64,000 nt of DNA from Trinickia terrae. Lineage in GTDB: Bacteria; Pseudomonadota; Gammaproteobacteria; Burkholderiales; Burkholderiaceae. How positions within the stretch are numbered: the stretch's first letter is position 1; each line of letters opens with the position of its first letter. Under the pieces are notes generated by a model. That model saw only the letters and a program-made list of their open reading frames with translations. It searched no databases and was not told the DNA's origin. The translations under genes and the position numbers were made by a program. This document shows, piece after piece, positions 56,990 to 64,000 of the stretch. Where the stretch lies: the NCBI RefSeq assembly GCF_005144415.1, contig NZ_SWJE01000007.1, positions 62,001-126,000 on the forward strand. Direction: 5' to 3'.

Positions 56990-57220
56990 ATGCCCACCGT
57001 CACCCATTCGAACGAAGCGAACGCCGCACATCGCTTCATTGAAGCGACGCGAAACGTCGATTTGGCTTTTCGTGCCGTTCGAGGCAAAGCCGAAGATGAA
57101 ATTTCGGATACCGAACACGCAGTAGCTGTATCGCGACTGGATCGAGCGCTGGATGAACTTTCGCGAGCACAGGAGCTCTTCGACCTGGCCGTTAGCGCCC
57201 ACTCGACGCGTCAAACCTGA
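56990..57220 (+). CDS. Small helical protein of unknown function
   Basis: A 76-residue protein, almost entirely helical (NAAHRFIEATRNVDLAFRAV, then LDRALDELSRAQELFDLAV). ATG 56990 has GCGGAGC upstream; the same frame is open to 56954. It lies 13 bp after the 270-residue unknown and likely shares its transcript. No domain recognised. Confidence 0.6.
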   Translation: MPTVTHSNEANAAHRFIEATRNVDLAFRAVRGKAEDEISDTEHAVAVSRLDRALDELSRAQELFDLAVSAHSTRQT

Positions 57221-57323
57221 GTTCGTGGACAAAGGTCTGGCGCTGGAATTTTTCAACCGCATACGCAATCGTCGGTGAGCACCGGCCAGTCGTCGGCTCC
57301 CAAGGCCTATCCGCGTTGGCATA

Positions 57324-57343
57324 GGTGAGCTTTTTCAGGAAGC
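57324..57343 (+). repeat. Dispersed short motif, copy H
   Basis: Reads GGTGAGCTTTTTCAGGAAGC on the plus strand, close to copy D. It lies between the convergent ends of the 76-residue gene and the outer-membrane-like gene. Confidence 0.6.
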
Positions 57344-57395
57344 CAAATCGTACTGGCCTGATGTCCCATAGTGACCCGAGGCGCACTCAAAATCC

Positions 57396-57914
57396 TCAAA
57401 ACTTCACCTTCAACATGAACCCCACCGTAAACGGCAAGTTATCCGAAGGAATCGGCGGTACGAGGATGAAGTTGATCCCCACGCGCTTGTAGTCGATCAT
57501 CACGATCGGCGCAGCGACGGGGCCAATCGTGTGATTGCGGCCCAGTCCCCAGTCGCCGTAGTTGTAGCCGGAGATGATGCCCCCCATCGCCGCGAGCCGC
57601 ACGAAGCTCCAATGCGCGAACTCGGGCGCCCACACGGCCCCGCCGTACCACGAAGGCCGCGACAGCGAGTTGCGGTAGCCGCCCACGGTCAGCGCCCACT
57701 GGCCGTTCAGCCAGCACTCGACGCCAAGGCCCGGATTGAAGTCTTCGAAAGATTTCTTGGGGTTGATGTGCTTCGATCCGACCATCGCGTCGACCCAGAC
57801 ACCCCCGCCGCACCAATCCGCCGCCTGCGCATTCGATGCCGTCAATCCGATCAACGCCGAGCACAGCGCCGCACCCACGCGCGCCGCGTTCCTTGCCACC
57901 ATCCCACACCCCAT
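57396..57914 (-). CDS. Exported outer-membrane beta-barrel-like protein
   Basis: A 172-residue protein with a signal peptide (VARNAARVGAALCSALIGLT, cut after NAQA) and a mature part of alternating aromatic/small residues that fits an eight-stranded beta-barrel: NPGLGVECWLNGQWALTVGG, YRNSLSRPSWYGGAV, HWSFVRLAAMGGIISGYNYG, and a C-terminal Phe (GFMLKVKF). The terminal Phe is the usual BAM signal. It recalls PagP-like or OmpW-like small porin-type proteins, but I cannot assign it. Starts at 57914 or 57902 are possible. Confidence 0.72.
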   Translation of the reverse strand: MGCGMVARNAARVGAALCSALIGLTASNAQAADWCGGGVWVDAMVGSKHINPKKSFEDFNPGLGVECWLNGQWALTVGGYRNSLSRPSWYGGAVWAPEFAHWSFVRLAAMGGIISGYNYGDWGLGRNHTIGPVAAPIVMIDYKRVGINFILVPPIPSDNLPFTVGFMLKVKF

Positions 57915-58036
57915 GTCCGCTCCATTGCCGGCCGTCGGCCGGCGCGTTATTGGTCTTGATCTTGCTGCCCGCCGCGCACTGTAACTCACCGAAATGACGC
58001 GGCGTATGGAGGGCATGCTCGGATGGACAATCAGAG

Positions 58037-58516
58037 TCAGAGCCCCAGCTCGGACAAGCCGGGATGGTCGTCAGGACGGCGCCCGGGCGGCCAGTGATAA
58101 AGACGGTCCGCCTCGCGAATCGGCAAGTCGTTGATGCAGGCGAAGCGCCGCGCCATCAGCCCATGCTCGTCGAACTCCCAGTTCTCGTTGCCGTACGAGC
58201 GAAACCAGTTGCCCGAATCGTCATGCCACTCGTAGGCGAACCGCACCGCGATGCGGTTCGCCGTATAGGCCCACAGTTCCTTGATCAGCCGGTAGTCCAG
58301 TTCCTTCGCCCATTTGCGGCTCAGGAACTGGACGATCTCGGCGCGTCCGGTGACGAACTCCGCGCGGTTGCGCCAGACGCTTTGCAGCGTATAGGCAAGC
58401 GACACGCGCTCGGGGTCGCGGGTATTCCAGCCGTCCTCGGCCGCGCGGACTTTCTGGATCGCGGTTTCGCGGGTGAACGGCGGAAGCGGCGGGCGGGTTT
58501 CAGGCGCAGCGGACAT
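58037..58516 (-). CDS. DUF1348 (NTF2-like) protein
   Basis: A 159-residue protein of the nuclear transport factor 2-like fold, DUF1348 type: [40 protein letters not shown], and [20 protein letters not shown]. Members are small enzymes or binding proteins with unknown substrates. AGGAG precedes the ATG. The 92-bp tandem repeat lies between it and tetR upstream on the same strand; transcripts from the tetR promoter would have to pass it. Confidence 0.9.
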   Translation of the reverse strand: MSAAPETRPPLPPFTRETAIQKVRAAEDGWNTRDPERVSLAYTLQSVWRNRAEFVTGRAEIVQFLSRKWAKELDYRLIKELWAYTANRIAVRFAYEWHDDSGNWFRSYGNENWEFDEHGLMARRFACINDLPIREADRLYHWPPGRRPDDHPGLSELGL

Positions 58517-58527
58517 GCGTTTCTCCT

Positions 58528-58810
58528 GTCGATCAGAGTTGGCGCTTTAGCGCCTACTCTGATCCCATGCTGCGGTTACTTGGAGTTAGCGCTTCAGCGC
58601 TTACTCCAAGTCCACAGCGGTCGATCGGAGTTGGCGCTTTAGCGCCTACTCTGATCCCATGCTGCGGTTGCTTGGAGTTAGCGCTTCAGCGCTTACTCCA
58701 AGTCCACAGCGGTCGATCAGAGTTGGCGCTTTAGCGCCTACTCTGATCCCATGCTGCGGTTGCTTGGAGTTAGCGCTTCAGCGCTGCTAACCCCAAGCCT
58801 GCAGCGGTCG
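58528..58810 (-). repeat. Three tandem 92-bp units, each with two hairpins
   Basis: Units start at about 58531, 58623 and 58715 with nearly identical sequence. Each carries GAGTTGGCGCTTTAGCGCCT-ACTC (hairpin 1: GATCAGAGT and ACTCTGATC outer arms, GGCGC/GCGCC inner arms, TTTA loop) and CTTGGAGTTAGCGCTTCAGC-GCTTACTCCAAG (hairpin 2: AGCGC/GCGCT, TTCA loop). The last copy of hairpin 2 is altered (GCTGCTAACCCCAAG). The array fills the space between the tetR stop and the DUF1348 start. Confidence 0.92.
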
Positions 58811-58814
58811 AAAA

Positions 58815-59456
58815 TCAACGTGACCGCGCGCGCCTCGGAGGCGAGCGCGGGGATTCGGGTTCGTCGCCAAAGAGCCGCTCGGCCGCGGCGCGTGCATCGC
58901 GTGCGGCGTCGGGCTCGCCGCTGACGAGCGCCACGCCGATCGCGCCATCGATCAGGATCAGCCATTGGCGTGACAGCTTCGCCGCGTAGCGGCCATCGTG
59001 ACCGGCAGCCGCCGCGTACGCGTCGAACAGCTCGCGGATGAACGCCAGCAAGCGCGCTTTGTGCTCGCGCGCGACGAGGCGGATCGGATCGTCGGCGGAC
59101 GCGATCTCGCCGGCAGCGTTGAGAAACGCGCAGCCGTGGAAGTCCGCGGATGCGAACCACGCGCGCAGCACCTCGAACACGCCGAGCAGCCGGGCACGCG
59201 GCGAGTCGCCGCTTTTTAGCGTGCCCTCGATGAACCAGGCCATCCAGCGCTCGTCGCGGCGCTCGAGCGCCGCGGCCACGAGCGCGTCCTTCGATTCGAA
59301 GTGCGTGTAGAAGCTCTTGCGCGCGGTACCCGACGCGCGGACGATCGCGTCCACGCCCGTCGCGTGAATCCCGTCGGCATAGATGAGCGCTTCAGCTGCG
59401 TCGAGCAGGCGCTCGCGCGCGCCTGGCGTAGAGGCGTTTTCGGTCGATGTCGTCAT
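58815..59456 (-). CDS. TetR-family transcriptional regulator
   Basis: A 213-residue regulator with a TetR HTH (RERLLDAAEALIYADGIHAT, then RASGTARKSFYTHFESKDAL) and a ligand domain of the TetR_C type with FHGCAFLNAAGEIASADDP. A perfect 28-bp palindrome starts 6 bp upstream of its start codon and is the obvious operator. It is divergent from YceI and upstream of DUF1348 on the same strand. Autoregulation is likely; the YceI promoter may also be affected. Confidence 0.93.
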   Translation of the reverse strand: MTTSTENASTPGARERLLDAAEALIYADGIHATGVDAIVRASGTARKSFYTHFESKDALVAAALERRDERWMAWFIEGTLKSGDSPRARLLGVFEVLRAWFASADFHGCAFLNAAGEIASADDPIRLVAREHKARLLAFIRELFDAYAAAAGHDGRYAAKLSRQWLILIDGAIGVALVSGEPDAARDARAAAERLFGDEPESPRSPPRRARSR

Positions 59457-59461
59457 GCGTC

Positions 59462-59489
59462 ACATGGTGGAACGATCGTTCCACCATGT
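59462..59489. promoter_or_regulatory. Perfect 28-bp palindrome at the tetR promoter
   Basis: A fully self-complementary sequence with core GGTGGAACGATCGTTCCACC. It lies 6 bp upstream of the tetR ATG and matches the size expected for two TetR dimers or one extended operator. Confidence 0.9.
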
Positions 59490-59519
59490 CAATGCCGGAC
59501 GGCATTAGCCATCACGTAT

Positions 59520-59538
59520 GTGAGGTTTTTCCGGCGGG
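59520..59538 (+). repeat. Dispersed short motif, copy I (divergent)
   Basis: Reads GTGAGGTTTTTCCGGCGGG, a weaker match to the consensus. It lies between tetR and YceI. Confidence 0.4.
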
Positions 59539-59619
59539 TATCGCATCGCCGGTATCTGCGCTATCGTGACGCCGCACGATCGATATCGGCCTCGCCTCGA
59601 CCTTCTGGATCGACACCAC

Positions 59620-60291
59620 ATGACGCAACTCGGAAATCGCACGATTCGCACGGCAGCCGCGCGCTGGGCCATGGCGCTGGGAATCGCGGCCGGCGCCGCG
59701 CTCTTCGCAGGCTGCACGCCGCTGCAAGTCGTCACGCACTCGGTCAGCACAGCCGAAGCCCGCGTGCCGCAAGGACACTACGAACTCGACCCGCACCACT
59801 GGAGCATCGTGTTCGACGTCGATCACCTGAAGTACTCGCGCTTCACGATGCGCTTCGATCGCGCCAGCGCCGCGCTCGACTGGAACGCGGGCGGTCTCGA
59901 TGCGAGCACCGTCACGGCGTCGATCGATGCGGCGAGCGTCGACACCAACGTGCCGATACTCGACAAGCTCGTGAAGGGTGCCGACATGTTCGACGTCGAG
60001 CGCAATCCGCAAATCCGCTTCGCGAGCACGCACTTCGAGCGCACCGGCGAGGCGGCCGGCAAGCTGACAGGAGACCTGACGATACGCGGCACGACGCGTC
60101 CGGTCACGCTCGACGTGACATTCAACGGCTTTGCGCCCGATCCGCTGACCAAGGAGGACAAGCTCGGCTTCTCGGCGGAAGGGCGATTCAGCCGCGCGCA
60201 ATTCGGCCTGACAACGTGGTATCCGGCCGTCGGCGACGACGTGCATGTGCGCATCCAGGCGGAGTTCGTGAAGCCGAAGGCGGGGAGCTGA
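59620..60291 (+). CDS. YceI-family lipocalin-like lipoprotein
   Basis: A 223-residue protein with a lipoprotein signal (MALGIAAGAALFAGC) and a YceI domain: YELDPHHWSIVFDVDHLKYS, VDTNVPILDKLVKGADMFDV, and LTIRGTTRPVTLDVTFNGF. YceI proteins bind isoprenoid-type lipids in the periplasm. Here it is probably attached to a membrane. ATG 59620 gives the standard signal peptide; an ATG at 59566 would add 18 residues. It is divergent from tetR and close to its operator. Confidence 0.92.
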   Translation: MTQLGNRTIRTAAARWAMALGIAAGAALFAGCTPLQVVTHSVSTAEARVPQGHYELDPHHWSIVFDVDHLKYSRFTMRFDRASAALDWNAGGLDASTVTASIDAASVDTNVPILDKLVKGADMFDVERNPQIRFASTHFERTGEAAGKLTGDLTIRGTTRPVTLDVTFNGFAPDPLTKEDKLGFSAEGRFSRAQFGLTTWYPAVGDDVHVRIQAEFVKPKAGS

Positions 60292-60323
60292 CACAACGAA
60301 TTGGCAGCAGGTTTCGCGGGAAA

Positions 60324-60342
60324 GGTGAGATTTAACGGGAGC
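60324..60342 (+). repeat. Dispersed short motif, copy J
   Basis: Reads GGTGAGATTTAACGGGAGC on the plus strand, two or three mismatches from the consensus, 32 bp after the YceI stop. Confidence 0.55.
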
Positions 60343-60422
60343 CGAAGCGAAAAGACGGGCGCGGACCAACCGGTGAGGCAATCCGCGCCGACCTGACTCA
60401 CTTCATTTGCGGCGCATCGGCG

Positions 60423-60899
60423 TCAGCCCTGTCCGCCGCATGCGTTGGCCATCGCCTTCTGCATGTCGTCGGGGCTGACATCGCGCACATGCGTCGCGAC
60501 CGACCACCGGTGCCCGAACGGATCTTCGATCTGACCGTAGCGGTCGCCCCAGAACATGTCGGCGACAGGCATCGTGACCTTGGCGCCAGCGGCCACGGCG
60601 CGCTCGACCGTCGCATCGACGTTCTCGACATACAGATGAATGGTGACGGGCGAGCCCTTCAGGCTCTTCGGCCCCAGCGCGCCGTGCTCGGGCATTTCGT
60701 CGAAGAGAAAGAGCGTCGAATCGCCGATCTTCAGCGATGCGTGCATGATCTTGCCGTTCGGCGCGGGCAGGCGCACTCCTTCGACGGCGTTGAATGCCTT
60801 GATGTAGAACGCGATGGCCTCCGCGGCACCGGCGCAGACGAGGTGCGGGGTCAGCGAATGCATGCCTTCGGGAATCGGTTTGACGGTCGATGCGGACAT
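60423..60899 (-). CDS. VOC-family (glyoxalase/PhnB-like) protein
   Basis: A 158-residue VOC-superfamily protein with the PhnB/YdcG-like pattern: LTPHLVCAGAAEAIAFYIKA, IMHASLKIGDSTLFLFDEMP, and FWGDRYGQIEDPFGHRWSVA near the C-terminus. The last motif is typical of the glyoxalase/bleomycin-resistance-type fold. Its substrate cannot be predicted. GGAGC (within AAGGAGCTGTCGCC) precedes the ATG. It is convergent with YceI. Confidence 0.9.
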   Translation of the reverse strand: MSASTVKPIPEGMHSLTPHLVCAGAAEAIAFYIKAFNAVEGVRLPAPNGKIMHASLKIGDSTLFLFDEMPEHGALGPKSLKGSPVTIHLYVENVDATVERAVAAGAKVTMPVADMFWGDRYGQIEDPFGHRWSVATHVRDVSPDDMQKAMANACGGQG

Positions 60900-61054
60900 G
60901 GCGACAGCTCCTTGGAATAGGGTGACGTTCGGAAATCGGTGATCTGTGACGGAACAGCAGGATCACAACACTACGACGAACGAGCCGGCGTGAGATCGAC
61001 ATGCGTCGACAAAATTTTTTACCGGGCAGGATTCGCAGCCCCCATGATGACGAC

Positions 61055-61086
61055 AGCCCCACCGCCCTGATCGGGCGGCGGGGCTT
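61055..61086 (-). terminator. Terminator-like hairpin after tdh
   Basis: A 13-bp GC-rich stem (AGCCCCGCCGCCC / GGGCGGTGGGGCT on the minus strand, one G-U pair) with a four-base loop lies 22 bp after the tdh stop. No T-tract follows. Confidence 0.65.
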
Positions 61087-61107
61087 CGATACAGCAATCG
61101 GAGAGAA

Positions 61108-62136
61108 TCAAGCCGTCCAGTCGAGAATGACTTTTCCGCTCTCCCCCGACAGCATCGTCGCAAACGCCTTCTCGTAGTCGTCCACCGCGAAGCGGTGCGT
61201 CAGGATCGGCGACAGATCGAGCCCGCTTTGCAGCATCGCCACCATCTTGTACCAGGTCTCGAACATCTCGCGTCCGTAGATGCCTTTGATCTCGAGTCCC
61301 TTGAAGATCACCTGATTCCAGTCGATCGCCGTCTGCGCGGGCGGAATGCCGAGCAGCGCAACCTTGCCGCCGTGGTTCATCGCCTCGAGCATGCCCGTGA
61401 ACGCGCTCGGCACGCCGGACATTTCGAGGCCGACGTCGAAGCCCTCGGTCATGTGCAGGTCGGACATCACGTCGCGCAGCGACTCGCGCGCGACGTTGAC
61501 CGCGCGCGTCGCGCCCATCTTGCGCGCGAGTTCGAGGCGGTAGTCGTTGACGTCGGTGATCACGACGTTGCGCGCGCCGACATGCTTCGCGATCGCCGCC
61601 GCCATGATGCCGATCGGCCCCGCGCCGGTGATCAGCACATCCTCGCCGACGAGATTGAACGACAGTGCGGTATGTGTCGCGTTGCCGAACGGATCGAAGA
61701 TCGCGGCGAGATCGTCCGAGATCTCGGGCGGAATCTTGAACGCATTGAACGCGGGAATCACGAGATACTCGGCGAACGCGCCCTCGCGATTCACGCCGAC
61801 GCCGACCGTATTGCGGCACAGGTGGCGGCGCCCCGCGCGGCAGTTGCGGCAGAAGCCGCAGGTGATGTGGCCTTCGCCCGATACCCGGTCGCCCAGTTCG
61901 AAGCCGCGCACCTCCTGGCCCATCTCGACGATCTCGCCGACATATTCGTGGCCGACGTGCATCGGCACCGGAATCGTCTTTTGCGCCCAGTCGTCCCACT
62001 TCCAGATGTGGATGTCGGTGCCGCAAATCGCCGTGCGGCGGATGCGAATCATCACGTCGTTGTGGCCGACCTCGGGCTTCTTCACGCGCGTGAGCGTGAG
62101 GCCCGGCGCACGTTCGAGTTTTGCGAGTGCTTTCAT
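61108..62136 (-). CDS. tdh: L-threonine 3-dehydrogenase
   Basis: This 342-residue zinc alcohol dehydrogenase-type enzyme has the catalytic zinc Cys in [30 protein letters not shown], the structural zinc cysteines in [15 protein letters not shown], and the NAD-binding [10 protein letters not shown]. The sequence matches bacterial Tdh throughout. It oxidises L-threonine to 2-amino-3-ketobutyrate. It lies 9 bp after kbl, giving the common kbl-tdh operon; both are on the minus strand. Confidence 0.97.
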   Translation of the reverse strand: MKALAKLERAPGLTLTRVKKPEVGHNDVMIRIRRTAICGTDIHIWKWDDWAQKTIPVPMHVGHEYVGEIVEMGQEVRGFELGDRVSGEGHITCGFCRNCRAGRRHLCRNTVGVGVNREGAFAEYLVIPAFNAFKIPPEISDDLAAIFDPFGNATHTALSFNLVGEDVLITGAGPIGIMAAAIAKHVGARNVVITDVNDYRLELARKMGATRAVNVARESLRDVMSDLHMTEGFDVGLEMSGVPSAFTGMLEAMNHGGKVALLGIPPAQTAIDWNQVIFKGLEIKGIYGREMFETWYKMVAMLQSGLDLSPILTHRFAVDDYEKAFATMLSGESGKVILDWTA

Positions 62137-62145
62137 GTGCGCTCC

Positions 62146-63357
<1,212 letters not shown>

Positions 63358-63516
63358 CGAATGGCTCCTGATAGGGTCGATGTGCCGCCTGCGCCGGGGT
63401 GTCCGGCAATGCGGCGGCCTGTTGCTGTTATAGTCGCTCGGCGAATTTACCGGACATTTTCGTTTTTTCGAACTAAAGTTCGGTATGGCGAACAACTCTA
63501 AGCGATCGGAAATCAA

Positions 63517-64000
63517 ATGGCAAGCTCCGGAACCCGGCGCGCGGCAGCGCCTGCATCTGTCTCGGCAACACCCGCCACGCCGCCGCGCGTGGGCGAGCAG
63601 ATCCAGCGGCTGCGCACCGAACGCAAGCTGACGCTCGACGATCTCTCGCGCTCGGCGGGCGTCTCGAAGTCGATGCTCTCGGAGATCGAGCGCGACAAGG
63701 CAAACCCGACGATCGCCGTCGCATGGCGCCTGACCAACGCGCTCGGCGTGAGCCTCGATCAGCTGTTTGCGGCGCAGAAGGCGCCGGAGACGATCAGCGT
63801 CGCCGGTCCGCACGACATCCCCACGCTCGACGGGCACGACGCGAAATATCAACTGCGCGTCTGGGGGCCGATCGAGCTGGCCGGCAAGTTCGAGTGGTAC
63901 GAACTGACGCTGCAGCCGGGCGGGGCGCTGGTCTCGAACGCACACGAACCGGGCACGCGCGAACACCTGACGGTCTTGCAAGGGATGATCGAAATCGAAG
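63517..64000 (+). CDS. XRE-family regulator with cupin domain (partial at right edge)
   Basis: The first 161 residues are visible. An XRE HTH ([20 protein letters not shown], then [20 protein letters not shown]) occupies about residues 29-70, followed by the start of a cupin domain ([20 protein letters not shown] and REHLTVLQG). This HTH-cupin type usually regulates small-molecule metabolism. The divergent kbl-tdh operon is the likely target (inference). The start at ATG 63517 is preceded by a weak GGAA; no stop occurs before the window ends. Confidence 0.92.
   Translation, partial: MASSGTRRAAAPASVSATPATPPRVGEQIQRLRTERKLTLDDLSRSAGVSKSMLSEIERDKANPTIAVAWRLTNALGVSLDQLFAAQKAPETISVAGPHDIPTLDGHDAKYQLRVWGPIELAGKFEWYELTLQPGGALVSNAHEPGTREHLTVLQGMIEIE

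Overview
The window is GC-rich, mostly single-copy coding DNA with tightly packed operons. It looks like a chromosome of a Burkholderia sensu lato species (Burkholderia, Paraburkholderia, Trinickia or similar). The evidence is the aerobic cobalamin genes organised around cobN-chlI, the gene content and order of a Burkholderia-type T6SS, DUF1059, DUF1348 and H-NS-like small proteins, and a Burkholderiales-type GC-rich palindromic intergenic repeat. No rRNA, tRNA, CRISPR array or intact insertion sequence was recognised.

Layout. 1-10.3 kb: cobalamin biosynthesis and cobalt uptake. On the minus strand lies a Ni/Co transporter-cobW-cobN-chlI operon behind a recognisable cobalamin riboswitch. On the plus strand lie cobE-cobO-cobB-bluB. 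10.3-20 kb: an H-NS-like protein, a secreted unknown, and the first half of a T6SS (a membrane-anchored Cys-tailed protein, a TagX-like M15 peptidase, tssM, tagF and an OmpA-family protein). 20-32 kb: an accessory block inside the T6SS locus. It holds a LysR-cupin-SDR-SDR cassette and a response regulator/sensor kinase/tripartite RND efflux cluster. 32-46.3 kb: the second half of the T6SS. A TPR lipoprotein-tssB-tssC-hcp-tssE-tssF-tssG-tssH-tssA operon is divergent from tssJ-tssK-tssL. Together the two halves give every core Tss protein except VgrG (tssI).

46.3-64 kb: mixed accessory and housekeeping genes. These are a frameshifted beta-propeller gene, a small secreted protein, a cupin and thioredoxin-like pair, a FAN1-like nuclease plus XPD-like helicase operon behind a perfect LexA box, a SET-domain protein, an orphan regulator with a divergent unknown gene pair, an outer-membrane-like protein, DUF1348 and TetR genes separated by a 3 x 92 bp hairpin-rich tandem repeat, YceI, a VOC protein, tdh-kbl and a partial XRE-cupin regulator.

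The least expected features are non-coding. (1) About ten dispersed copies of a short motif, consensus GGTGAGNNTTTTCGGGAGC, nearly all close to gene 3' ends. (2) The 92-bp tandem repeat, each unit carrying two hairpins. (3) The LexA operator in front of the FAN1/XPD pair. (4) A perfect 28-bp palindrome at the tetR promoter. All calls come from reading the sequence; no database search was run.
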